Below, one piece after another: positions 46,011 to 55,257 of a DNA stretch of 64,000 nt. Position numbers and translations under genes: made by a program. How positions within the stretch are numbered: the first letter of the stretch is position 1; every line of letters begins with the position of its first letter. The stretch is from positions 124,001 through 188,000 of the forward strand of contig NZ_LLWE01000014.1 of assembly GCF_001562055.1 (NCBI RefSeq). The letters are read 5' to 3'. The notes beneath the pieces were generated by a model that had not been told where the DNA came from, ran no database searches, and saw only the letters and a program-made list of their open reading frames with translations. Source of the stretch: Polycladidibacter stylochi (GTDB taxonomy: Bacteria; Pseudomonadota; Alphaproteobacteria; Rhizobiales; Stappiaceae).

Positions 46011-46038
46011 GCGCCGGCAAATGCCGGCGCTTTTTTTT
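46011..46038 (+). terminator. Intrinsic terminator of gph
   Basis: Perfect 9-bp GC-rich stem GCGCCGGCA / TGCCGGCGC with an AA loop, followed by nine T. Textbook form, 29 bp past the stop. Confidence 0.97.
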
Positions 46039-46312
46039 TATTTCCTCTACAGACTGCCTGCTCATAAAGTGATTCAAAACATACAGTTAACTATCTGTTT
46101 TAAATGCAGAATTTAGTCTTTCCTTTGTTTATTGCGGCATTTTATCTGATTGATAAATTGATTCAGCGCAGCGACTTAACTCGTTGTTTTTGCTGATTAT
46201 TATTGTGTTGCCTGTGATTTGCGCTCAGAGGTTTTGGATAACTTTATTTAGCTCTTGCACGAGAAAGCTAAAACACCTAAATACCTCCTCACGCCAGACG
46301 GCGACCCCTTGG

Positions 46313-46388
<76 letters not shown>

Positions 46389-46409
46389 TTTAACAGGGTC
46401 CCCGCACGG

Positions 46410-46485
<76 letters not shown>

Positions 46486-46552
46486 TTCTCTTTTCATTTA
46501 CATTATTTAAGAGAATTGCCAGAAGCGCCGAAGCGCCCCCGGCATTCAATTT

Positions 46553-47767
46553 CTACAAGTTCAAATCTTCCCCAAAACCAAAGTTATCTGCGACATAGTC
46601 CAAGTCTTTATCGCCACGTCCGGACAGATTAACCAGAATAGTTTCCCCAGGCTTTTGCGGTGCCATTTTCAAAGCATAGGCCACAGCATGCGAGCTTTCC
46701 AACGCCGGAATTATCCCCTCATAACGAGAAAGCGCCCAGAAGGCATTCAACGTTTCTTCATCGGTTACAGCCTGATAGTTCACCCGCTCGATCTCATGTA
46801 AATAAGAGTGCTCCGGACCAACACCTGGATAATCCAAACCCGAAGCTATGGAGTGCACGGGTGCAGGCTCGCCATTTTCATCGGTAAGAACCAAGCACTT
46901 GAAACCATGGATTTCACCAGGCTTGCCGTAGGTCATTGTTGCAGCATGCTGACCTAATTCAGGCCCCTTTCCAAGCGGTTCGACGCCATGGAGTGAAACA
47001 GCTTCATCTTCTATGAAGCCGGCAAACAAGCCCATTGCATTGGACCCACCGCCAACACAAGCTACCGCATGATCGGGAAGCTCCCCAGTCATTTCGATAA
47101 ATTGCTCGCGCGCTTCCTCACCCACCACTTGCTGGAAAGCACGAACCATTTTCGGGAACGGGTGCGGTCCAACCACAGAGCCAATGGCATAGATTGCCTC
47201 ATCCCCTTGATCCAAATAGGACATAAATGCGCTGTCGACCGCTTCTTTCAGGGTTTTGCCGCCAAAGCCAACCGGCACCACTTCAGCCCCCAACAGCTTC
47301 ATACGCACCACATTGGGGTGTTCTTTGGCTATATCCACCTCACCCATGTGTATTTCGCATTGCATATCGAAGTAGGCTGCAGCAGTTGCAAGCGCCACGC
47401 CATGCTGTCCCGCCCCTGTTTCAGCAATAAGCTTCTTTTTACCCATGTGCTTGGCCAACAGCGCCTCACCCATGCAATGATTAAGCTTATGCGCACCGGA
47501 GTGATTTAAATCCTCACGCTTCAGGTAGATATTTGCTCCCCCCAAGCGTCTTGAAAGATTACGCAGGTGAGATACAGGCGTTGGCCGCCCTTGAAAGTGT
47601 TTACGGATGTAACGCAGCTCATTGATATAACTGGAGTCGCCAGCAATACGCTCATATGATTCAGCAATTTCCTTAAAGTGTGGCTCAAGCTGAGGCGGAA
47701 TAAATGCACCGCCGAACTGCCCGAAATAGCCATTCGAGTCTGGAAATTGTTTCAGATAATTTTTCAT
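46553..47767 (-). CDS. trpB: Tryptophan synthase beta chain, divergent and solitary
   Basis: A 404-aa PLP enzyme that joins indole and serine. Seen: [17 protein letters not shown] with PLP-binding Lys94, [11 protein letters not shown] (about 115), the phosphate loop GGGSNAMG (about 238) and GRGDKD near the C-terminus. The active-site context is complete. It departs from the usual HK(I/T)N and GQALLA forms (here HKLNH, GEALLA), so it belongs to a less common TrpB branch. No trpA or trpF is near, while most alphaproteobacteria keep trpFBA together; a second, canonical trpB may exist elsewhere. AGGGGAAATA before the ATG supports the start. Confidence 0.9.
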   Translation of the reverse strand: MKNYLKQFPDSNGYFGQFGGAFIPPQLEPHFKEIAESYERIAGDSSYINELRYIRKHFQGRPTPVSHLRNLSRRLGGANIYLKREDLNHSGAHKLNHCMGEALLAKHMGKKKLIAETGAGQHGVALATAAAYFDMQCEIHMGEVDIAKEHPNVVRMKLLGAEVVPVGFGGKTLKEAVDSAFMSYLDQGDEAIYAIGSVVGPHPFPKMVRAFQQVVGEEAREQFIEMTGELPDHAVACVGGGSNAMGLFAGFIEDEAVSLHGVEPLGKGPELGQHAATMTYGKPGEIHGFKCLVLTDENGEPAPVHSIASGLDYPGVGPEHSYLHEIERVNYQAVTDEETLNAFWALSRYEGIIPALESSHAVAYALKMAPQKPGETILVNLSGRGDKDLDYVADNFGFGEDLNL

Positions 47768-47846
47768 TATTTCCCCTTGTTTAGATCACCCACCCTGCCC
47801 TAATCCACCCTTAATAGGCCATTAGTAATAAGACGCAGATTAACGC

Positions 47847-47872
47847 AAAAAACCCGGTGCAAGCACCGGGTT
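47847..47872 (-). terminator. Intrinsic terminator of the second dppA-like gene
   Basis: AACCCGGTGC/GCACCGGGTT, perfect 10-bp stem with a 2-nt gap, followed on the minus strand by TTTTTTG. It lies 24 bp past the stop. Confidence 0.93.
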
Positions 47873-47895
47873 TTCGTAGGTCAATTTATTTTGGC

Positions 47896-49479
47896 TTATT
47901 TCAAGTCAACACCGTAGAAAATGTGACCCCCGAACGGGTCAATCTTGTAGTTTTCTACTTTGACAGAAATCGGCTCGGAAACCACAGAGTGTGCAATGGT
48001 CGCCCATGGAGCTTGCTCTTTAAAGACAACCTGAGCTTGCTCATAAAGCTTGGTACGCTCGGCAGGATCTGAGGTCACTTTAGCCTTTTGAAGCAACTCA
48101 TCAAAATCTGCATGACAGAACTGGGCGCGATTTGACCCGCCAACGGCATCACAGCCCAACAGAACAGCGAGGAAGTTGTCAGGGTCACCATTATCACCTG
48201 TCCAACCAAGTAGAACTGCGCCATCACGATCTTTTTCTTTCGAACGCTTGAGGTATTCACCCCACTCGTAGGAAACGATTTCAACATCAACACCAATGTT
48301 TTTGTAGTCTGCCTGAATCAATTCAGCCATACGACGTGCATTCGGGTTGTAAGGACGCTGGACAGGCATTGCCCAGACCTTCATTTTAAGGTCTTTAACA
48401 CCTTCTTCAGCGAGTATCTTTTTCGCAGCATCCGGGTCGAACGGATCGTCCTTGATGGCATCGTTATATGACCAGATTGTTGGTGGCAGCGGGTTTTTGG
48501 CGACTTTACCGGCACCTTGGAACACTGCATCAATAATTGCTTCCTTATTGATTGCCATGTTCAACGCTTTACGCACCTTCGGGTTATCGAATGGTGCCAT
48601 CTGCGTGTTGTAAGCCAAATAGCCCACATTCAGACCCTCTTGCTGCATGAGGTTGATGTTTTCATCAGCCTTCATCGCTTTTAGGTCAGCAGGGTTCGGA
48701 TACGGCATCACATGACACTCACCCGCTTTCAACTTTTGATAGCGAACTGCTGCATCCGGCGTGATTGCAAAAACCAGTTTATCGATTGATGCCTTACCCT
48801 TCCAGTAATCTGGGTTGGCTTTATAGCGAATAATCGCGTCTTTTTGATAGGCAACCAATTGGAAAGGACCAGTACCAACTGGCTTTTGGTCAAACATTTC
48901 TTTGTTGTCTGACATTTTATCCGCATATTCGGCGGAATGGATTGACGCAAACGCCATAGCCAAGTTGGCAATCATTGGCGCTTCAGGACGGGTCAATACA
49001 AACTTGACCGTATAGTCGTCAATCTTTTGAATTTCCTTAATCAAGTCCGGCATGGACATAGCGTTATAGTACTCGTAGGAGCCATTTGACACCTTATGGT
49101 AAGGGTGATTTTCATCGCCCTGACGGTTAAACGAGAACAGAACATCATCAGCGTTAAAGTCGCGTGATGGCATAAATTCCTTGGTTGTATGGAATTTTAC
49201 ACCTTTACGAAGGTGGAATGTGTATTCCAAACCGTCTTCAGATATATCCCAGCTTTCAGCTAGACCTGGAATAATTTTGGTTGTACCGCGCTCAAACTCG
49301 ACCAATTTATTAAACACTTGACGGGCAGATGCATCAAACGTTGTGCCGGTTGTGAAAAGAGAAGGCGTAAACCCCTCAGGAGAGGCCTCTGAACAATAAA
49401 CCAGTGTTTTTGACATTGCAGGTGCTGCCAATACAGCAGAGGCTGCAAAAACAGAGGCTAAAAGAAAAGATTTTTTCAC
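47896..49479 (-). CDS. Peptide ABC substrate-binding protein, second copy
   Basis: A 527-aa family-5 solute-binding protein (DppA-like). Seen: signal peptide (1-23, ending AMSKT) and the two-lobed body starting TLVYCSEASPEGFTP, with AESWDISEDGLEYTFHLRKG and PYNPNARRMAELIQ. It is very close to the operon dppA at 53668, with most residues the same along the length, so it arose by duplication. It lies downstream of dppF behind a terminator and a 400-bp spacer, so it is expressed separately. GTG start with GGGGGAC upstream. It probably feeds the same permease with a different peptide range; haem or other ligands are known for the family. Confidence 0.93.
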   Translation of the reverse strand: MKKSFLLASVFAASAVLAAPAMSKTLVYCSEASPEGFTPSLFTTGTTFDASARQVFNKLVEFERGTTKIIPGLAESWDISEDGLEYTFHLRKGVKFHTTKEFMPSRDFNADDVLFSFNRQGDENHPYHKVSNGSYEYYNAMSMPDLIKEIQKIDDYTVKFVLTRPEAPMIANLAMAFASIHSAEYADKMSDNKEMFDQKPVGTGPFQLVAYQKDAIIRYKANPDYWKGKASIDKLVFAITPDAAVRYQKLKAGECHVMPYPNPADLKAMKADENINLMQQEGLNVGYLAYNTQMAPFDNPKVRKALNMAINKEAIIDAVFQGAGKVAKNPLPPTIWSYNDAIKDDPFDPDAAKKILAEEGVKDLKMKVWAMPVQRPYNPNARRMAELIQADYKNIGVDVEIVSYEWGEYLKRSKEKDRDGAVLLGWTGDNGDPDNFLAVLLGCDAVGGSNRAQFCHADFDELLQKAKVTSDPAERTKLYEQAQVVFKEQAPWATIAHSVVSEPISVKVENYKIDPFGGHIFYGVDLK

Positions 49480-49893
49480 TATCTGTCCCCCAGACTTATA
49501 GGTGATTTTGAAGAGTAAACTCTTCCACTACACTATGGCAGTTTTCTTTCTTCCTATGATTGCCTGCCAACTACTCCCTGTTGACCGGGATTATTAAGTT
49601 AAGACAGTATTACTTTGCCATTCACAACGAATATGCAAACAGCACCTAAAACGTGAATATGTTTTCACCGCAACCATAAGAATCTAAGTGCTTACACTAG
49701 ACATGTTTTTTGGAAAAATCTCCCTCTAAATGAGCGAAATCCCCGATAATAACTAATATTATATACCTACAGTAGAAATTTATTGTATATTTTTTAAGCA
49801 CATTGCAAACATTATTACCAATTCGCCCTTCAAAGAGTTTTATTCTCTCTTTGCGGAAAAAGTTGTTCTCGGCAATAGCTTTAAAGTTTTTGA
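49480..49893. other. Spacer and promoter region of the second dppA-like gene
   Basis: A 414-bp AT-rich region between the dppF terminator and the second dppA-like gene. It must hold the promoter of that gene. I see no reading frame or clear operator in it. Confidence 0.5.
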
Positions 49894-49894
49894 C

Positions 49895-49932
49895 AAAAAA
49901 AGCCGACCCTAGGGCCGGCTTTTCTTTTTTTT
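49895..49932. terminator. Bidirectional terminator after dppF
   Basis: AGCCGaCCC-TA-GGGcCGGCT (one mismatch, 49901-49920) with seven T after it on the minus strand and a long T-run on the plus strand. It lies 14 bp past the dppF stop and closes the dpp operon. Confidence 0.92.
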
Positions 49933-49945
49933 GAATAACTACAGT

Positions 49946-50782
49946 TTAGCTATGCTGTGCTTGCAAGCGCTTTTTGATATGAGCGATATCCGCCTGTGGT
50001 GTCGCGTTAAACAATGTCTTGGTATAGTCGTGCTGAGGATTACCAAACACCTCATCACGCGTACCATGCTCAACAACTTCACCAAAGTACATTACCATCA
50101 CCTCATCAGCGATATAACGCACAACAGACAAATCGTGGGAGATGAACAAGTAGGTTAGATTAAACTCGTCTTGTAAATCTGCCAGCAAGTTGAGGATTTG
50201 CGCTTGAACGGACAAATCGAGCGCGGATACCGGCTCATCCAAAATCAGCAGTTTTGGATTAAGCACCAAAGCGCGTGCAATTGCTACACGCTGACGCTGC
50301 CCGCCCGAGAACATGTGCGGATAACGATTGTAGTGCTCTGGACCCAGCCCCACCTTAACCAGCATATCCATTGCGTATTCGCGGCGCTGCTGCGGTGTCA
50401 TATCCGTATTTAGCATCAACGGTTCGGTCAGTACATCTCCGACCCTTTGGCGCGGATTAAGCGAGCCATACGGGTTTTGGAAAACAATTTGCACTTTACG
50501 ACGCATCTCACGAGTGAGCTTTTGCCTACGAATATCAATGGGCTGACCACCAATGAGAAGCTCCCCAGTGGTAGCCGGATCTATCATCGTCAATATGCGG
50601 GCGAGCGTAGATTTACCGCAACCACTTTCACCAACCACAGCAAGAGTTTTACCACGCTCCAACTGGAAGCTCACGCCTTTCAGAGCGCGGGTTACAACAG
50701 GTTTGCCGAGCAGACCTTCTTTGGTGTGATATTCACGTACGAGATTTCGCGCCTCTAGAACAATATCTTTATTCTGTTCCAT
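49946..50782 (-). CDS. dppF: Peptide ABC transporter ATPase DppF-like
   Basis: A 278-aa cytosolic ATPase. Seen: Walker A GESGCGKST (about 53-61), Q-loop, signature MFSGGQRQRVAIARAL, Walker B LLILDEPVSALD and the switch His (FISHDLS). It pairs with DppD to drive the permease. It is about 50 residues shorter than usual and stops where the C-terminal oligo_HPY extension would start. Its ATG overlaps the dppD stop (ATGA), so coupled translation. Last gene of the operon. Confidence 0.93.
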   Translation of the reverse strand: MEQNKDIVLEARNLVREYHTKEGLLGKPVVTRALKGVSFQLERGKTLAVVGESGCGKSTLARILTMIDPATTGELLIGGQPIDIRRQKLTREMRRKVQIVFQNPYGSLNPRQRVGDVLTEPLMLNTDMTPQQRREYAMDMLVKVGLGPEHYNRYPHMFSGGQRQRVAIARALVLNPKLLILDEPVSALDLSVQAQILNLLADLQDEFNLTYLFISHDLSVVRYIADEVMVMYFGEVVEHGTRDEVFGNPQHDYTKTLFNATPQADIAHIKKRLQAQHS

Positions 50783-51624
50783 TATGATGCTCCTCCCTGT
50801 TCAAGGTGGAAATCTGAAACAGTTGGCAAACGATCTCCAGTCGCATTTTCCGGCAACGCCGATAGCAAGGCTTTGGTATAAGCGTGTTTTGGACTTTCAA
50901 AGAGGTCCAAAACACCCGCCTCTTCCATTTTGTTGCCTTTGTACTGCACCACAACGCGATCCGCAGTTTCGGCAACTACAGCCATATCATGGGTAATCAT
51001 GATTAAGCCCATGCCACTTTCTTTTTGCAACTCCAACAACAAATCAAGGATTTGCTTTTGAATTGTCACATCAAGAGCCGTTGTCGGCTCATCTGCTATG
51101 AGCAGTTTCGGGCGACACGCAATAGCCATAGCAATCATGACGCGCTGACATTGCCCGCCCGACATCTGGTGCGGGAACTTTTTCAGCGCTTTTTCAGGTT
51201 GAGGCATGCCAACAGAGTCTAGCAATTCAACCGCACGCTCATGACGCTGTTTGCGATTGAGCTGTGTATGCTCTTTCAAGGTCTCGCTTATTTGAAAGCC
51301 CACAGTAAAACAAGGGTTCAAGCTGGCGATTGGCTCCTGAAAGATCATGGAGATATCTTTACCAATGACTTTGCGGCGCTGTTTGGGCGACATCGTGAGA
51401 AGGTCCTGCCCCTCAAACATCAATTTGTCCGCCCAAACATGGGAATTGTTTGCCAATAGACCCATAACTGCAAGCATGGCGACAGATTTACCCGAGCCAC
51501 TTTCTCCCACAACAGCCAGCACTTCACCAGCCTCAACGGAGTAGCTCACGCCATTCAAAGCTCTAAAACGACCGTTTACAGTATCGAACTCGACCGTTAA
51601 GTTTTCAATTTCAAGAAGCGCCAT
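50782..51624 (-). CDS. dppD: Peptide ABC transporter ATPase DppD-like
   Basis: A 280-aa ATPase. Seen: Walker A GESGSGKS (about 37-44), the MIFQEPIASLNP Q-loop, MSGGQCQRVMIAMAI signature, LLIADEPTTALD Walker B and MITHDMAV. As with DppF, the family's C-terminal oligo_HPY extension (cysteine-containing) is missing, so both ATPases have the short form. Two bases separate it from dppC. Forms the heterodimer that powers DppB-DppC. Confidence 0.93.
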   Translation of the reverse strand: MALLEIENLTVEFDTVNGRFRALNGVSYSVEAGEVLAVVGESGSGKSVAMLAVMGLLANNSHVWADKLMFEGQDLLTMSPKQRRKVIGKDISMIFQEPIASLNPCFTVGFQISETLKEHTQLNRKQRHERAVELLDSVGMPQPEKALKKFPHQMSGGQCQRVMIAMAIACRPKLLIADEPTTALDVTIQKQILDLLLELQKESGMGLIMITHDMAVVAETADRVVVQYKGNKMEEAGVLDLFESPKHAYTKALLSALPENATGDRLPTVSDFHLEQGGAS

Positions 51625-51626
51625 AA

Positions 51627-52526
51627 TCAGCTCCTTTTCAACTTAGGATCAAGTGCATCGCGCAAACCGTCACCGATCAGGTTGATAGCAACCACTGTGG
51701 ACAATATGGCAAGCCCCGGGAAAGCCATTATCCATGGTGAGGACAGAATGAATTCACGAGATTCGGCGAGCATAGTACCCCACTCTGGTGTTGGTGGTTG
51801 CGCTCCTACACCAAGGAAGCCAAGTGCAGCTGCATCCAAAATTGCTGTCGAGAACGAGAGCGCTGCTTGCACAATTAGCGGAGCCATACAGTTTGGTAGT
51901 ACTGTTTTGAACATTAGGCGCGGAGTACGCACACCGGAAACACGTGCGGCCATGACGTACTCACGGCTCATTTCTGACATAACCGAAGCACGTGTAAGAC
52001 GCACATAATATGGCTGCTGCACGATGGCAATTGCTATCATGGCGTTTACGAGTGTAGGCCCCAAAATTGCAACCAAAACTAACGCAAGCAATAGTGATGG
52101 GAATGAGAGGATTATATCCATGATGCGCATGATCACAGTATCCACCCAACCGCGGAACGTCCCCGCAAGCAAGCCTAAAAAGATACCGGCGATCAAGGCA
52201 ATTGAAACCACGATAACGCCAACAAACAAGGAGTAGCGCGAACCATAGATTATACGTGATAGAATATCGCGCCCCACAGCATCCGTTCCGAGGATAAACT
52301 TCCAGCTGCCGCCATCCATCCAGACAGGAGGCTGCTGAAAAGCATCACGGTATTGTTCAATCGGGCTATGCTGTGCAATGAGTGGTGCGAAAATGGCAAC
52401 GAATACCAGCGCCACAAAAAAGTACAGGCCGTATACAGCACCTTTGTTGGTGCGGAAGTGACGCCAGAAATTCACGAGGAGATCCAGCTGTGTATCCGCT
52501 TTTACTTCTGTAGAAACGTCGCTCAT
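51627..52526 (-). CDS. dppC: Peptide ABC transporter permease DppC-like
   Basis: A 299-aa inner-membrane permease with about six helices. Seen: N-terminal OppC_N-type TM (about 30-52), FILGTDAVGRDILSRIIYGSR (about 75-95) typical of DppC/OppC, and the EAA loop region (EYVMAARVSGVRTPRLMFKTVLPN) that contacts the ATPases. Three bases after dppB. Pairs with DppB to form the channel. Confidence 0.95.
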   Translation of the reverse strand: MSDVSTEVKADTQLDLLVNFWRHFRTNKGAVYGLYFFVALVFVAIFAPLIAQHSPIEQYRDAFQQPPVWMDGGSWKFILGTDAVGRDILSRIIYGSRYSLFVGVIVVSIALIAGIFLGLLAGTFRGWVDTVIMRIMDIILSFPSLLLALVLVAILGPTLVNAMIAIAIVQQPYYVRLTRASVMSEMSREYVMAARVSGVRTPRLMFKTVLPNCMAPLIVQAALSFSTAILDAAALGFLGVGAQPPTPEWGTMLAESREFILSSPWIMAFPGLAILSTVVAINLIGDGLRDALDPKLKRS

Positions 52527-52529
52527 GCC

Positions 52530-53543
52530 TTACTCCGTATGCCTGATTTTCGGGTTCACCAAACCGTATGTTAAATCTACGATCAAGTTCACAATCATAA
52601 TGATAGCCGCAATCATGAGTAGACCGCCCTGCACCACCGGATAATCACGGCGGAAGATGCTGTCTACCATCCACTTACCGATGCCCGGCCAAGAGAAAAC
52701 GGTTTCTGTGAGGATAGCGCCTGCGAACAGAACACCAATTTGCAGCCCAATAACAGTCACAACCGGAATTAAAGCATTTCGTAGTGCATGAATGCCAATA
52801 ATGCGGAATGGAGACAACCCTTTGGCACGTGCGGTGCGCACAAAATCTTCATCCAGCACCTCCAACATAGCCGAGCGGGTTTGACGCGCAATCACAGCTA
52901 GAGGAATGGTGCCCAACACGATGGTTGGCAAAATCAGATGCTGAACAGCTGATAGAAATGCTCCCTGTTCATCTGAATAGAACAACGTATCAATCAACAT
53001 GAAACCGGTGGTTGGCTCTATCCAAAACATATTGGAGATGCGACCGGATACCGGCGTTAAACCAAGAAAGCCTGAGAAGATAATTATCAGCATTGGCCCC
53101 CACCAAAAGATGGGCATGGAGTAGCCAACAAGAGCGGTTGACATAACAGTATGGTCAACCGCTTTACCGCGACGGATGGCTGCAAATATACCAGCGGGCA
53201 AACCAAAGGCGACCGCAAAGATAATTGCGCACACGCCTAGTTCTACTGTCGCCGGAAAGAGCGTGAAGAACTCTTGTACCACCGGTTGCTTGGTAGAAAA
53301 TGACACGCCCAGATCCCCATGAAAGAGATCAATCAAGAAATTCAGGTATTGAACGAATATCGGTTTATCATATCCGAACTGCACCATTAGCTCCTGATAG
53401 CGTTCGGGGCTTACACCACGCTCACCAGCCAGAAGTAGAATTGGATCACCCGGAAGCAACCGGATGAAAAAGAAAGATGTCAGGGTCACACCAACAAATG
53501 TTGGAATGAGAAGCCCCAGTTTTTTTAATATGAGACGAAGCAT
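52530..53543 (-). CDS. dppB: Peptide ABC transporter permease DppB-like
   Basis: A 337-aa permease with about six helices. Seen: the N-terminal DppB pattern (IPTFVGVTLTSFFFIRLLPGDP), the EAA loop EDFVRTARAKGLSPFRIIGIHALRNA and TETVFSWPGIGKWMVDSIFRRDYP near the C-terminus. Separated from dppA by 124 bp that contain a strong hairpin, but otherwise in line with dppCDF. Confidence 0.95.
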   Translation of the reverse strand: MLRLILKKLGLLIPTFVGVTLTSFFFIRLLPGDPILLLAGERGVSPERYQELMVQFGYDKPIFVQYLNFLIDLFHGDLGVSFSTKQPVVQEFFTLFPATVELGVCAIIFAVAFGLPAGIFAAIRRGKAVDHTVMSTALVGYSMPIFWWGPMLIIIFSGFLGLTPVSGRISNMFWIEPTTGFMLIDTLFYSDEQGAFLSAVQHLILPTIVLGTIPLAVIARQTRSAMLEVLDEDFVRTARAKGLSPFRIIGIHALRNALIPVVTVIGLQIGVLFAGAILTETVFSWPGIGKWMVDSIFRRDYPVVQGGLLMIAAIIMIVNLIVDLTYGLVNPKIRHTE

Positions 53544-53616
53544 TCTTCAGTCACACTATTCTAGCGGGTTGATCACACAGTGACCAAAGCCACTGACACG
53601 GAACATAAACATAAAA

Positions 53617-53644
53617 GTATCCCGGCGAATACTCGCCGGGATAC
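53617..53644 (-). promoter_or_regulatory. 12-bp perfect hairpin between dppA and dppB
   Basis: GTATCCCGGCGA / TCGCCGGGATAC with a 4-nt loop, 24 bp past the dppA stop. On the minus strand it is followed by only four T (TTTTATG). This position and form fit a partial terminator or a 3' stabiliser that gives more binding-protein mRNA than permease mRNA, as known for other ABC operons. Confidence 0.75.
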
Positions 53645-53667
53645 GTTATGTCCAGCGGAAAATTATT

Positions 53668-55257
53668 TTATTTTAGGTCGACACCATAGAAGTTGTGGCC
53701 ACCGAACGGATCAATCTTGTAGTTTTTAACACGTACACTGACTGGCTCGGAAACAACAGAGTGTGCAATGGTAGCCCAAGGAGCTTCACGTTTAAAGACC
53801 ACTTGTGCCTCTTCGTAAAGTTTTGTCCGCTCTTTAACATCTGAAACGGATTTTGCCTTTTTAATCAAGGCATCGAACTCCTCATTACACCACTGCGAGC
53901 GGTTGGAACCTCCAATGCCATCGCATGACAACAACACGCCTAAGAAGTTATCTGGGTCACCATTATCACCAGTCCAACCTAAGAGTGCCGCACCGTCACG
54001 ATCGACCTGAGAAGAACGCTTTAAGTACTCTCCCCATTCGTAGGTGACGATTTCCACATTTACGCCCACTTTTGCAAAATCAGCTTGCATAAGTTCAGCC
54101 ATGCGTCGTGCATTTGGATTGTACGGACGCTGCACAGGCATTGCCCATAGCTTCATAGACAGATTCTTTACACCTGCCTCTTCCAGCATTTTCTTTGCAG
54201 TTTCTGGGTCGTACTTGTCGTCCTCAATAGCGTTATTGTAAGACCACATTGTTGGTGGAATCGGATTTTTAGCAATTTTACCCGCGCCTTGGAACACTGC
54301 ATCAATAATCGCTTGCTTATTGATTGCCATGTTTAGCGCTCTGCGCACTTTCGGATTATCAAAAGGAGCCTGCTGGGTGTTGTAGGCCATATAACCGATA
54401 TTCAGCCCTTCTTGCTGCATCAAGTTGATATTCGGATCCTTTTTCATTTCCGCAATATCTGCAGGATTTGGGTAGGCCATAACCTGACACTCATCCGCTT
54501 TCATCTTCTGATAGCGTACGGCAGCATCTGGGGTGATTGTAAATACGAGCGTATCAACCGGATTCACACCACGCCAATAGTCTGGGTTCGCCTTATAGCG
54601 GATCAAGCTATCCTTGCGATACCCAACCATCTGGAATGGTCCGGTACCTACAGGTTTTTGATCAAACAGATCTTTATTATCTTTGGTTTTATCGGCAAAT
54701 TCTGCTGACTGGATAGAAGCAAAGTCCATCGCCAAGTTGGCAATCATCGGCGCTTCAGGTCGGTTCAAAATAAATTTAACAGTGTAATCATCGACCTTGA
54801 CGATATCTTTAATCAGATCACCCATGCCCATGCCACTGAAGTATTCATAGGAACCACCAGAAACATTATGGTAAGGGTGGTCTTTCAGGCGTTGGCGATT
54901 GAAAGAGAATAGTACATCGTCGGCATTAAATTCACGAGTTGGCGTAAACCATTTTGTTGTATGGAATTTTACGCCTTTACGAAGGTGGAATGTGTATTCC
55001 AAGCCATCCTTTGAAATATCCCAGGATTCAGCAAGCCCTGGCTGAATTTCTGTGGTTCCTGGCTTAAACTCAACCAGCTTATTATAAACAGCACGTGAAC
55101 TGGCATCAAATGTTGTACCAGACGTAAACAAGGCTGGTGTAAAACCCTCCGGAGAGCCTTCAGAGCAATATACCAATGTTTTCGCAAGTACAGGGCTTGC
55201 AAAACTCATAGCTGCGGCCAAGCTAACACCGACCAATAGTTTCCGTGAAAGGTTCAT
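53668..55257 (-). CDS. dppA: Peptide ABC substrate-binding protein
   Basis: A 529-aa periplasmic family-5 solute-binding protein. Seen: signal peptide (1-25, ending VLAKT), body starting TLVYCSEGSPEGFTP, with QPVGTGPFQMVGYRKD and RPYNPNARRMAELMQ typical of DppA. Short peptides (or haem) are the known ligands of the family. First gene of dppABCDF. GAGGG lies before the ATG. A hairpin GCACCC/GGGTGC (55279-55284, 55290-55295) lies in the leader just upstream. Confidence 0.95.
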   Translation of the reverse strand: MNLSRKLLVGVSLAAAMSFASPVLAKTLVYCSEGSPEGFTPALFTSGTTFDASSRAVYNKLVEFKPGTTEIQPGLAESWDISKDGLEYTFHLRKGVKFHTTKWFTPTREFNADDVLFSFNRQRLKDHPYHNVSGGSYEYFSGMGMGDLIKDIVKVDDYTVKFILNRPEAPMIANLAMDFASIQSAEFADKTKDNKDLFDQKPVGTGPFQMVGYRKDSLIRYKANPDYWRGVNPVDTLVFTITPDAAVRYQKMKADECQVMAYPNPADIAEMKKDPNINLMQQEGLNIGYMAYNTQQAPFDNPKVRRALNMAINKQAIIDAVFQGAGKIAKNPIPPTMWSYNNAIEDDKYDPETAKKMLEEAGVKNLSMKLWAMPVQRPYNPNARRMAELMQADFAKVGVNVEIVTYEWGEYLKRSSQVDRDGAALLGWTGDNGDPDNFLGVLLSCDGIGGSNRSQWCNEEFDALIKKAKSVSDVKERTKLYEEAQVVFKREAPWATIAHSVVSEPVSVRVKNYKIDPFGGHNFYGVDLK

